From positions 1 through 22,208 of IMG/VR virus record IMGVR_UViG_3300034375_008177: a stretch of DNA of 22,208 nucleotides, one strand, 5' to 3'. The position numbers and the translations under genes are program-made. This DNA comes from a virus. Under the pieces are notes generated by a model. It was not told the origin of the DNA and ran no database searches. It saw only the letters and a list, made by a program, of their open reading frames with translations. This document shows positions 14,897 through 21,724 of this stretch, one piece after another (positions within the stretch are counted from its first letter, which is position 1; the number at the start of each line of letters is the position of its first letter).

Positions 14897-15638
14897 GCTT
14901 GGAGGAATAGGTGCTAGTGAGATAGGTAAGCTTTTCACTAGAGATGGAATGGCTTCAAAAGGCGTGAAAACCTTGTGCGTCGAGAAGTGTGAAGAGATTC
15001 TGAATGGCGAAAAACCTAGAATCAACACGGTTGCAATGCTGCATGGCCTCTTTAACGAGGAGGAGGCTTATAACTCTGTTGTAAAGGTGTTTTATCCATC
15101 GGCACGATACAGGTCTTCAGAGTCTGTTTGGATAGATAGCAATTGTTGGGCTACGCCTGACATAACAGACGAGGAGAATAGTCTTGTGATTGATGTAAAG
15201 TGTCCATATACGGTGTCTAGCTTTTACAAGAATTTAAATAATCTGCCGAGCAGTTATATGTATCAAGTACAAATGCAGATGCTCGCTATGGGTTATGATA
15301 ATGGAATGATATGCCTATATTTAACATCGAATAGAGTAGATGGTTTTGGCAATAAGATTGAGTATGAAATTGATATAAATGATAGGCATTCTTTTATTAC
15401 AATCCTAAAGGACGAGGCAATACAGAAAGAGATACCGCACCGGGTTGATGTGTTTGTAGGTATGAGGGATACATTAATGGTTGATTTGCTAAATGCCATT
15501 GAAGTAAACGACTCTGAATTTTTCTATATACACAAAGAGAAGAAAATAACGAGGCTAAAAGACAAATCCAATCCATTCACGTGGGGTGGACAAATAGTAA
15601 GAAACGGTGGCATACATTATGTCGCAGAAGATTCATAG
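14889..15638 (+). CDS. YqaJ/lambda-exonuclease-like 5'-3' exonuclease
   Basis: A 249-residue nuclease of the PD-(D/E)xK type. Motifs: GIGASEIGKL (6-15), LHGLFNEEEAY with His52 and Glu57/58, CWATPDI with Asp91, SLVIDVKCP with Asp102 and Lys104, and YQVQMQMLAMG (125-135). The order fits lambda exonuclease and YqaJ recombinases, with Asp in place of the usual Glu of ExK. It would resect double-strand ends to single strands for the annealing protein. The start overlaps the upstream gene, and a terminator follows before SSB. Confidence 0.85.
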   Translation: MDKLGGIGASEIGKLFTRDGMASKGVKTLCVEKCEEILNGEKPRINTVAMLHGLFNEEEAYNSVVKVFYPSARYRSSESVWIDSNCWATPDITDEENSLVIDVKCPYTVSSFYKNLNNLPSSYMYQVQMQMLAMGYDNGMICLYLTSNRVDGFGNKIEYEIDINDRHSFITILKDEAIQKEIPHRVDVFVGMRDTLMVDLLNAIEVNDSEFFYIHKEKKITRLKDKSNPFTWGGQIVRNGGIHYVAEDS

Positions 15639-15663
15639 TTTTTTTGTTTTTAATACAGATTTT

Positions 15664-15697
15664 CCTGCGGTGGGTACCCAACTCATCGCAGGTTTTT
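15664..15697 (+). terminator. Intrinsic terminator between exonuclease and SSB genes
   Basis: CCTGCG (15664-15669) pairs with CGCAGG (15687-15692), extended inward by GTG with CAT, loop containing GGGTACCC, then five T. It sits 23 nt before the SSB ATG. No clear -7 element is seen between the exonuclease and SSB, so SSB would rely on readthrough or an unrecognised promoter. Confidence 0.7.
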
Positions 15698-15719
15698 AAA
15701 CGAAATTTAAATTTTAAGT

Positions 15720-16118
15720 ATGATAAATAAAGTTAATTTATTAGGTAGAATAGGCACAGACCCAGATTCTAGGCAATTCGAAGGAAATGAAGTTACATCA
15801 ATCAATGTGGCTACTTCCAAATCTTATAAAAAAGGAGATGAATGGGTCGAGCAGACCGAGTGGCATAATGTCTCATGTTGGGGTTCGATGTCGGATAAGG
15901 CTAAATCTTTTAGGAAGGGAGATTTAGTGTGGGTTGAGGGGGAGTTGAATACTCGAAAATACGAGAAAGAAGGTATTACCCATTACAGAACAGGGATTAA
16001 GGCTTCGTATGTTAGGAAAATACCTACAGGACAAGGGGGTCAGTTAGCAGGAGGTTTGCAAGGCAATGCGTTTGCCCCGGTTGAAAGTTCTAATAATCAA
16101 AATGACTTGCCTTTTTGA
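15720..16118 (+). CDS. ssb: Single-stranded DNA-binding protein
   Basis: A 132-residue SSB. The OB-fold signature is evident: MINKVNLLGRIGTDPDSR at the start, SINVATSKSYKKGDEWVEQTEWHNVSCWG (28-55), then GDLVWVEGELNTRKYEKEGITHY (67-89). A short Gly/Gln/Asn linker precedes the acidic tip NDLPF, the peptide that binds partner proteins. It protects single strands in replication and recombination. It is shorter than E. coli SSB (178 aa), mainly in the linker. The TGA overlaps the ATG of the next gene. Confidence 0.93.
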   Translation: MINKVNLLGRIGTDPDSRQFEGNEVTSINVATSKSYKKGDEWVEQTEWHNVSCWGSMSDKAKSFRKGDLVWVEGELNTRKYEKEGITHYRTGIKASYVRKIPTGQGGQLAGGLQGNAFAPVESSNNQNDLPF

Positions 16119-16357
16119 TGGATAATTACTCAGATATATACTTTGATGAAGATGGTCAAATGCGTTTTAATTCTGAGGATAGTAAGGCACGTTTTACAGT
16201 TTTATGTGGGCAGACTATCATCAACTTTATAAATAGTCGGCAGGCTAAAATGGATATTATAGAGCTTCAAAATGGGCAAGGTGATTTGGTCGTTATCGAG
16301 TGTAGAATAAAAGAATGGACTAATCCGATTAATATTAATGAAAATCAAAATAATTAA
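16118..16357 (+). CDS. Small acidic protein (79 aa), unknown
   Basis: ATG 16118 overlaps the SSB stop (TGATG) and is preferred to the TTG three bases earlier. It is an acidic alpha/beta protein (MDNYSDIYFDEDGQMRF... LQNGQGDLVVIECRIKEW) without known motifs. Coupling to SSB suggests a part in replication or recombination. The following lipoprotein gene starts two nt after its stop. Confidence 0.55.
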   Translation: MDNYSDIYFDEDGQMRFNSEDSKARFTVLCGQTIINFINSRQAKMDIIELQNGQGDLVVIECRIKEWTNPININENQNN

Positions 16358-16359
16358 AG

Positions 16360-16551
16360 ATGAAAAAATCAATGTTATTTTTTTTAGTAATAATTCTTCT
16401 GAGTAGCTGTGCTTCTAGTAGATATGCACCAGTTAAAAATAAGCAATTTAAGATTGTAAATTGCGGAATTGCCAAATATGAGCGATACTCAAAGAAACAG
16501 AAGAAAAAGAACGCTCGGAAGATGAGAAAATGCAAAACTTTCCGAAAATGA
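16360..16551 (+). CDS. Small basic lipoprotein (63 aa)
   Basis: The N-terminus MKKSMLFFLVIILLSSC is a lipoprotein signal with lipobox LSSC, Cys17 being the lipidated residue. The mature part is about 47 residues and very basic (YSKKQKKKNARKMRKC). Small phage lipoproteins can be outer-membrane spanins or superinfection-exclusion factors. It is not next to the endolysin, but a second wall hydrolase (17056) lies 0.5 kb downstream. Function unknown. Confidence 0.6.
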   Translation: MKKSMLFFLVIILLSSCASSRYAPVKNKQFKIVNCGIAKYERYSKKQKKKNARKMRKCKTFRK

Positions 16552-16638
16552 GAAATCACGAGATATGGCGATGGTGTGATGTGTGCTTTGTCTGGATAGA
16601 TATAAGGTCCGAATCCTGTCAATGTGAAAAATAATGAT

Positions 16639-16899
16639 ATGAAAAACAAAGAAGGTAGAAGTTCAAAATACAAAGGGATTACTTGGCATGAAGGGGCTTC
16701 TAAATGGCTCTCACGCATAAAAATAAAAGGCAAAAGTTTATATTTAGGCTTGTTCGATGATGAACTGGATGCCTATGCGATGTATAATGGGATGGTCGAT
16801 GTGGTGAAAAAGAATCCGGGCATTTCATACAAGAAAGCCAAGAGGTTGAGAGATGTTGTATCGCTTTTCATGTTTAATGAAATAATAGTAAAAAAGTAG
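16639..16899 (+). CDS. Stand-alone AP2-like DNA-binding domain protein
   Basis: An 86-residue protein from ATG 16639; a GTG at 16624 would add five residues. The segment SSKYKGITWHEGASKWLSRI with KIKGKSLYLGLFDDELDAYAMYN is the three-strand sheet plus helix of an AP2/ERF DNA-binding domain: YKGI-W, KW-RI, LG-FD, A-AYN. In phages this domain is usually fused to an HNH nuclease, which is absent here. It may be a remnant of a homing endonuclease or a stand-alone DNA-binding protein. The C-terminal helix is basic. Confidence 0.75.
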   Translation: MKNKEGRSSKYKGITWHEGASKWLSRIKIKGKSLYLGLFDDELDAYAMYNGMVDVVKKNPGISYKKAKRLRDVVSLFMFNEIIVKK

Positions 16900-16930
16900 A
16901 ATAATTTTTTTTAATCGTTTCTAGCGGTTA

Positions 16931-16938
16931 TATCTTTA
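16931..16938 (+). promoter_or_regulatory. Weak -7-like element before leader terminator
   Basis: TATCTTTA differs from TAnnTTTG at the last base. It stands before the hairpin at 16951-16984 much as 8652-8659 stands before 8700-8736. Confidence 0.3.
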
Positions 16939-16950
16939 AATTGGTTATCA

Positions 16951-16988
16951 GGCAGGTCTCGGCTAAAAGTAGTTTTGCCCTGCCTTTT
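16951..16988 (+). terminator. Intrinsic terminator upstream of the SleB-like gene
   Basis: GGCAGG (16951-16956) pairs with CCTGCC (16979-16984), with an inner stem of GC/GC and AAAA/TTTT around GTAG, then TTTT. Confidence 0.8.
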
Positions 16989-16989
16989 G

Positions 16990-17003
16990 TTAAACTGGTT
17001 TAA
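16990..17003. promoter_or_regulatory. 14-bp palindromic operator-like site, copy 2
   Basis: TTAAAC-TG-GTTTAA, followed by TTAGATT, closely matches copy 1 at 8761-8774 with its following CTAGATT. It ends 22 nt before a -7-like TATTTTAG (17026-17033) and 52 nt before the ATG, the same geometry as copy 1. Confidence 0.5.
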
Positions 17004-17055
17004 TTAGATTGTAAATAATACTAACTATTTTAGTGCCTAATCTAAAATTAAAACT

Positions 17056-17547
17056 ATGAAAAATGTATTCATTATATTACAGATATTGGCATTCTTTTAC
17101 ATATCCTACAAGATATGCCAATACGAAAAACCTATCAAAGAAGAGCTTCTCATCACCGAAGCTCCTAAACCGGAAGTTAATTATGAGCTAGAAATTCTAG
17201 CTAAGATAGTGGCAGCAGAAGCATTAGGCGAATCATTCCAAGGTAAATTAGCTGTCGCCTCTGTTGTTCTTAATAGAGTAGAAGCTAAGGAATTCCCTAA
17301 CACCATCCAAGAGGTGATATACCAAAAGAATCAATTCCATGGCGTTAGCTCACCCCTATTTAATCGGCCGAATGAAGATTGCTATATTGCCGCTAAAAGA
17401 GCTTTAGAAGGCGCTATAATTACGGAAGCATTATTTTATGCTAATACCGACACGGCTACGAATAGAGGGTGGATAAAACATATCAAAAAACTATATCCAA
17501 ACCAAGAAAAAATAGGAAATCACACATTTTATAATAAAAGCATTTAA
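17056..17547 (+). CDS. Membrane-anchored SleB/CwlJ-type cell wall hydrolase
   Basis: A 163-residue protein. The N-terminal hydrophobic segment (about 3-19) is a membrane anchor or signal-anchor. From residue 46 a Hydrolase_2 (SleB) domain follows: ILAKIVAAEALGES with likely catalytic Glu55, GKLAVASVVLNRV, FPNTIQEVIYQKNQF and ALFYANTDTAT. SleB proteins are lytic enzymes acting on peptidoglycan glycan strands. This is the second wall hydrolase here, besides the amidase. Its upstream region has its own terminator, palindrome and -7-like element, so it seems to be expressed apart from the late lysis genes. It could help DNA entry, tail assembly or lysis. Confidence 0.8.
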   Translation: MKNVFIILQILAFFYISYKICQYEKPIKEELLITEAPKPEVNYELEILAKIVAAEALGESFQGKLAVASVVLNRVEAKEFPNTIQEVIYQKNQFHGVSSPLFNRPNEDCYIAAKRALEGAIITEALFYANTDTATNRGWIKHIKKLYPNQEKIGNHTFYNKSI

Positions 17548-18024
17548 ATGGATTCTAATTTTTTGCGAGTAATCATCAATTCAGATGCTCAATATAATGA
17601 GCTGCAAAGCTATTTGGCATCTGAAGGCTTCACAGAAATGAACTGGGTAAAAGAGGTTTCTGAGCCTGTAAGGCATAAACCCGGTATAGGTATAGTGGGC
17701 ATATCTAGGGGCGAAAAAACTGTCCATCAGATTAGCAATAAAATAATTGATGTATTGCGACGTTATCAAACTAGCATATATCCTGCGTATTGCACATACC
17801 ATAACAATGCAGACCTGTTTGAATTTTTGGAAATACATAAAACCACCAAGAGGGTCTACAAGAAAAAGCGTATACTAGGAGCTGATGGAACTATATATGA
17901 TTCAGCTATGGATTACTTATTGGTCAATCAGATTAGCCCTAGAAACATCCATGTGCTTTACAATGCTTTACACCATAAGAAAAAATATAAAGGAAAAGAA
18001 ATAAGTTATTATGAGCAATCTTGA
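17548..18024 (+). CDS. Unknown protein (158 aa)
   Basis: It follows the SleB-like gene with no gap. A mixed alpha/beta protein, basic in its second half (KTTKRVYKKKRILGADG), without signal, membrane segment or known catalytic motif. The His/Tyr-rich centre (YPAYCTYHNNADLFEFLEIH) may bind metal, but this is speculative. It overlaps the next gene by 14 nt. Confidence 0.5.
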   Translation: MDSNFLRVIINSDAQYNELQSYLASEGFTEMNWVKEVSEPVRHKPGIGIVGISRGEKTVHQISNKIIDVLRRYQTSIYPAYCTYHNNADLFEFLEIHKTTKRVYKKKRILGADGTIYDSAMDYLLVNQISPRNIHVLYNALHHKKKYKGKEISYYEQS

Positions 18025-18193
18025 ATTAGAAAAAAAGATTTATAATTTAGCATACAGGAGAGGCGTCTGTCTTTCTATTTTAAAATCAATTAAGATGAGA
18101 TTAGATGATGAAAGTCTGACTTCTGAATTAGATGATGTTATCTCAGAACTTGATAAGCCTGTAGAGGAAAGTAAGTATAAGCTACCTGTATAA
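18011..18193 (+). CDS. Small helical protein (60 aa), unknown
   Basis: ATG 18011 overlaps the upstream gene by 14 nt. The residues form one or two helices with Leu/Glu/Lys heptads (NLELEKKIYNLAYRRG, RLDDESLTSELDDVISELD). No family recognised. The TAA ends seven nt before attC-like site 3. Confidence 0.45.
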   Translation: MSNLELEKKIYNLAYRRGVCLSILKSIKMRLDDESLTSELDDVISELDKPVEESKYKLPV

Positions 18194-18200
18194 AAGGCGG

Positions 18201-18250
18201 CTAACGGAGGAGTGTATGGTGCGCTTTAATGGTTTTTACCACGTGTTGTG
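18201..18250 (+). repeat. Degenerate attC-like palindrome, site 3
   Basis: AAC (18203-18205) and GTT (18245-18247) flank a weak inverted repeat in which GTGTA (18212-18216) pairs with TACCAC (18237-18242) if one base is bulged. It retains CTTTAATG in the centre, like the loop of the other sites. Support is weaker than for the other sites, but its right core GTTGTGTGC pairs with the left core of site 4. Confidence 0.35.
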
Positions 18251-18312
18251 TGCTGTATGGCGACTTATACAACGAATGATGATTAAATGTACTAACGTAA
18301 AAATATTTAAAA

Positions 18313-19470
18313 ATGTGTGATGGCAAAAATGGTTTTGAAAAAAACAAATTAATAAATGAAATTAAGGACTATCTGAGTAAGTTAGATTTTGCAGATAAAA
18401 TTAATAGTATAAATGAAATACGAGAGGCTATACATAATGAGTCTCCTTTTAAAAATGAACCTGTTGATTTTGTAAAATGGGTAGTAAATAAAAATGTTGT
18501 TGCAAATGATTACAACCCTAACAAAGTCGCACCACCTGAAATGGAACTTTTAGAAGTCTCAATAATGAATGACGGATATACTCAACCTATTGTTACGTGG
18601 GATAATCCAGAAAAAGAAAAAATCGAAGTGATTGATGGGTTTCATAGGAATAGAGTAGGCAAAGAGTCTAAGGTTGTAAATCAAAGAGTGATGGGATACT
18701 TGCCAATTGTAGATATTCGAAAAGAACAGTCTGGGAAAAATGACAGAATTGCCTCAACCATAAGGCACAACAGAGCAAGAGGAAAACATCAAGTTGATGC
18801 TATGAGTGAAATAGTTATTGAATTAAAAAACAGAAATTGGACCAACAAACGCATAGCAAAACAGCTAGGAATGGATGAAGAAGAAGTATTAAGACTTTGT
18901 CAAGTTTCAGGGTTAGAACATTTATTTTCTGATAACGACTTCAGTAATGCATGGGAAAGTTCTGATAGCATTTGTGACTATGAACAAATATCTGATGATG
19001 TTACGGAAGATGAGTTAAACCTATACAGAATACCAAATGAAGGCGATACTAACAGAATATTTCATACTTACGATAAATGGGAATGTCACAAGGCAGGTTT
19101 TTATAAAAGCAAGAAAGAAGGAATGACAAAAGAAGAATGCTATTTAGAATATAAACGAATATTGTCAGACGGAGAACTATTTTCAAGCATTCTTGATAGG
19201 GTTATAATGGAATGGAAATATTCATGTGAACACTATTTAACAAATAAAAGTATGAATAGAATAGCATGGCTTGGTAAAGCAGCTGTATGTTATGAAACTG
19301 GAATACCCTCATCATATTCAGGAGCATTGTTTGAATTAGATGAGAATACTCAAAATGAATGTAATAATATAGCTTTAGAATATTTAAACAAGTGGTTAAG
19401 GAATAATAATATTGAAGAAATAGATATAAATGAAGCTGCTATAATTGGCAGACAAGTAGAACTTTATTAA
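18313..19470 (+). CDS. IbrB-like ParB/Srx-domain protein
   Basis: A 385-residue protein. The ParB/sulfiredoxin-like fold is at about 45-150: NPNKVAPPEMELLEVSIMNDGYTQPIVTW, then IEVIDGFHRNRVGKE (the ParB GEHR-like box, here DGFHR). RHNRARGKHQVDAMSEIV and a helix-turn-helix (WTNKRIAKQLGMDEEEVLRL) follow. The C-terminal about 170 residues are family-specific. ParB-like proteins of this kind occur directly before PAPS-reductase-like genes as the IbrB/IbrA pair on phages and mobile elements. Their biochemical role is unsettled; regulatory and DNA-acting roles have been proposed. The next gene starts one base after its stop. Confidence 0.75.
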   Translation: MCDGKNGFEKNKLINEIKDYLSKLDFADKINSINEIREAIHNESPFKNEPVDFVKWVVNKNVVANDYNPNKVAPPEMELLEVSIMNDGYTQPIVTWDNPEKEKIEVIDGFHRNRVGKESKVVNQRVMGYLPIVDIRKEQSGKNDRIASTIRHNRARGKHQVDAMSEIVIELKNRNWTNKRIAKQLGMDEEEVLRLCQVSGLEHLFSDNDFSNAWESSDSICDYEQISDDVTEDELNLYRIPNEGDTNRIFHTYDKWECHKAGFYKSKKEGMTKEECYLEYKRILSDGELFSSILDRVIMEWKYSCEHYLTNKSMNRIAWLGKAAVCYETGIPSSYSGALFELDENTQNECNNIALEYLNKWLRNNNIEEIDINEAAIIGRQVELY

Positions 19471-19471
19471 T

Positions 19472-20692
19472 ATGGCAACAAAGAAATATTTAGACATAAA
19501 CGTACTCCAGGCAACTAAAGAAAGGATAAGTAAAGTGTTTGATTCATTTGAAAAATATTACATAAGTTTTTCTGGTGGTAAAGATAGCACTGTAATGACT
19601 CATTTGGTTATGAATGAAGCTATTAAAAGGGGGAAAAAGGTAGGATTATTAATTATAGACTTAGAGGCTCAATACAAGCACACAATAGACCACATAAGAG
19701 AAATAGTTGAAGAATATAAAGAACATATAGATTTACATTGGTTTTGTGGAGAATTGTTATTGAGAAATGCAGTTAGTGACTTTCAGCCTAAATGGATATG
19801 TTGGGATGAAAATAACAAAAATATTTGGGTAAGAGAAAAGCCAAACGAATCATCAAATTTAGAACAATATGATTTTTATATTCCAAAAATGGAATTTGAG
19901 GAATTTATGGTTTTGTTCGGTAAGTGGTATGCAAATAATAAATTAACAGCTGGATTTATAGGGATAAGGGCTGATGAAAGTTTACATAGATATAGAGCTA
20001 TTGTTTCAGAGAAAAAAAACTTAACATTCAATAATTACAAATGGACTACAAAATTGTCGAATATGTTATACAATGTCTACCCGATATATGATTGGAGAAC
20101 TGAGGATATATGGGTATTCCATTCTAAAAACAAAAATTTATCTCATAATAAGATATATGACATGATGACAATGGCTGGAGTTAAATTAAGTAATCAAAGA
20201 TTATGTCAACCGTTCGGTGACGACCAAAAAAAAGGACTTTGGCTTTATCATATTTTAGAAAATGAAACATGGTACAAGCTTCTTAACAGGGTTAGTGGTG
20301 TTAACAGTGGGGCATTATACATAAAGGAAAAAGGAAATATTAACGGATATAATGATGTAACTAAGCCAGTAAATCATACTTGGGAATCATATACTAACTA
20401 TTTACTAAAGTCATTGCCTATAAAAATGCAAAAGCATTATAAGGAAAGGTTTGTTAAATTTATAGTAGGCTGGAAAAAAAGAGGATATGATAAAATACCA
20501 GATATTGCACCTCATGATTTAGAGGTTAAATGCTGGGCTCCAAGTTGGAAAAGAATGGCAAGATGTATATTGAGAAATGACTATTATTGTAAAGGACTTG
20601 GACAAACACAGCCAAAATCAGAGGCATATGAAAAATATAAGCAAATCAAAGAAAAACGGAGAATAGAAAATGAAATTAAACCTAACGGCTAA
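19472..20692 (+). CDS. IbrA-like phosphoadenosine phosphosulfate reductase-family protein
   Basis: A 406-residue protein of the adenine-nucleotide alpha-hydrolase (PP-loop ATP-pyrophosphatase) fold. The PP-loop SGGKDS is at 34-39, followed by THLVMNEAIKRGKKVGLLIIDLEAQY. The central GFIGIRADESLHRYRAI and the segment YNVYPIYDWRTEDIWVF are characteristic of PAPS reductases. The longer C-terminal part (about 270-406) resembles the extension of IbrA proteins (DUF3440 type). PAPS reductases make sulfite; related PP-loop enzymes (DndC, SspD) act in DNA phosphorothioation. Pairing with a ParB-like partner makes nucleic-acid chemistry or regulation as likely as sulfur assimilation. Tightly coupled to the upstream gene. 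Confidence 0.8.
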   Translation: MATKKYLDINVLQATKERISKVFDSFEKYYISFSGGKDSTVMTHLVMNEAIKRGKKVGLLIIDLEAQYKHTIDHIREIVEEYKEHIDLHWFCGELLLRNAVSDFQPKWICWDENNKNIWVREKPNESSNLEQYDFYIPKMEFEEFMVLFGKWYANNKLTAGFIGIRADESLHRYRAIVSEKKNLTFNNYKWTTKLSNMLYNVYPIYDWRTEDIWVFHSKNKNLSHNKIYDMMTMAGVKLSNQRLCQPFGDDQKKGLWLYHILENETWYKLLNRVSGVNSGALYIKEKGNINGYNDVTKPVNHTWESYTNYLLKSLPIKMQKHYKERFVKFIVGWKKRGYDKIPDIAPHDLEVKCWAPSWKRMARCILRNDYYCKGLGQTQPKSEAYEKYKQIKEKRRIENEIKPNG

Positions 20693-20735
20693 GGCTTTGC
20701 AATAGGTTTTCAAATAAGTAAACCACATAAATGTA

Positions 20736-20819
20736 ATGGATGAGAAAGTCGCAATGCTTGAGAGAGCCAAGCAAGAAGCCATGAAGTGTTTAACTACACT
20801 AATATACATAAACCAATAA
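20736..20819 (+). CDS. Possible 27-aa peptide before site 4
   Basis: ATG 20736 opens a short frame beginning MDEKVAMLERAKQEAMKC and ending INQ, an amphipathic helix. It fills the gap between the IbrA-like gene and attC-like site 4, but it is too short to be sure. Confidence 0.25.
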   Translation: MDEKVAMLERAKQEAMKCLTTLIYINQ

Positions 20820-20823
20820 TTGC

Positions 20824-20879
20824 ATACAACGTTGAGTATAAACGGTCGTTTTAATGCCGTTTATACATTGTTGTGCGTA
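20824..20879 (+). repeat. attC-like palindrome, site 4
   Basis: The outer arms ACAAC (20826-20830) and GTTGT (20870-20874) and the inner arms TATAAACGG (20837-20845) and CCGTTTATA (20857-20865) are perfect complements. The loop GTTTTAAT is closed by C-G, with one bulged T. The left spacer AACGTTGA is shared with site 1. Confidence 0.65.
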
Positions 20880-21724
20880 GTACGGATTTAATAGACGAAA
20901 TATGATTGATTTACGAAATACTGATTGCCTTGATTTGCTAAAAAGCATTGACGATGGTAGTGTAGATTTAATTCTGCAAGACCCGCCATATAATACAACG
21001 CAATGTGATTGGGAATATGATATTGATTTACCTGTTTTATGGCAAGAATGGGAACGAGTTTTAAAGCCCGATGGTGTAATACTTATTTTTAGTGATGAGC
21101 CGTTTACGAGCCGTTTAATTATGTCAAGGCTTGGGTTTTTTAAATATAGAATAACTTGGGATAAGATGCAAGGAAGTAATTTTCTTAATGCTCACAAAAT
21201 GCCATTAAAACAAACAGAAGATATTGTGATGTTTAGTAGGGTGAAAAACGGTGAATATACTTATAACCCTATATTAAAACCCAAGCCGAAACAAAACATA
21301 AGACCAATGGGAAACCCAAAGGATAAAAAGAAAAGCACTTACGGTGAGCATAAAGGCGAGTTCGCAGATGGTTATGACAATACTAAAAGTTACCCAACAA
21401 ACTTAGTTAAGTTTAGTGGAAAGGCTGATGAATGCAACCCACTAAACAGATGGCACCCAACACAAAAACCTGTAGGGCTTTTAAACGAGTTAATAATAAC
21501 ATTTAGTAATGAAAACGACTTAGTATTTGATGGATATTCAGGAAGTGGTAGTACAGCCATTTCTTGCCATAAAACGAAACGCAGATTTATTGGCGCAGAA
21601 TTAAATGAAGAATATTATAAAAAAGCAATTAGAAGAATAAAAGACGAAACATCTCAATTAACGATGTTTTAGTATTACGCACAACGCCCATATAAGAACC
21701 GTTTTAATGGTTTCTTATATATCG
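20871..21724 (+). mobile_element. Putative integron-like cassette with second methyltransferase
   Basis: The left boundary GTTGTGCGTA (20870-20879) is perfectly complementary to TACGCACAAC (21676-21685), which opens site 5. The single gene starts 31 nt from the boundary and ends a few bases before the closing palindrome. This is the clearest cassette in the window. Confidence 0.7.
20902..21672 (+). CDS. DNA methyltransferase (N6-adenine or N4-cytosine type), second
   Basis: A 256-residue amino-methyltransferase beginning MIDLRNTDCLDLLKSI. Catalytic DPPY is at 27-30. The target region includes RITWDKMQGSNFLNAHKMPLKQTEDIVMF (about 83-111), a pattern of adenine/cytosine-N4 methylases. HPTQKP (185-190) precedes the SAM-binding motif DGYSGSGST (210-218), where the usual DPF is DGY. 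The beta-type order is the same as in the enzyme at 13026, but the two differ in length and target region, so they probably modify different sites. No cognate restriction gene is adjacent. Likely role: protecting phage DNA from host restriction. Confidence 0.88.
   Translation: MIDLRNTDCLDLLKSIDDGSVDLILQDPPYNTTQCDWEYDIDLPVLWQEWERVLKPDGVILIFSDEPFTSRLIMSRLGFFKYRITWDKMQGSNFLNAHKMPLKQTEDIVMFSRVKNGEYTYNPILKPKPKQNIRPMGNPKDKKKSTYGEHKGEFADGYDNTKSYPTNLVKFSGKADECNPLNRWHPTQKPVGLLNELIITFSNENDLVFDGYSGSGSTAISCHKTKRRFIGAELNEEYYKKAIRRIKDETSQLTMF

Larger units (their letters stand above)
18246..20870 (+). mobile_element. Putative two-gene cassette with IbrB/IbrA-like pair
   Basis: The left boundary GTTGTGTGC (18245-18253) pairs with GCATACAAC (20822-20830) by eight Watson-Crick and one G-T pair. 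At 2.6 kb it would be longer than a usual integron cassette. Support is moderate, because site 3 itself is degenerate. Confidence 0.4.

Noticed and set aside
16555-16623. tRNA-like stretch containing GGTCCGAATCC
   Set aside because: It resembles a T-loop, but I could not build an acceptor stem, an anticodon stem or a full five-pair T stem.
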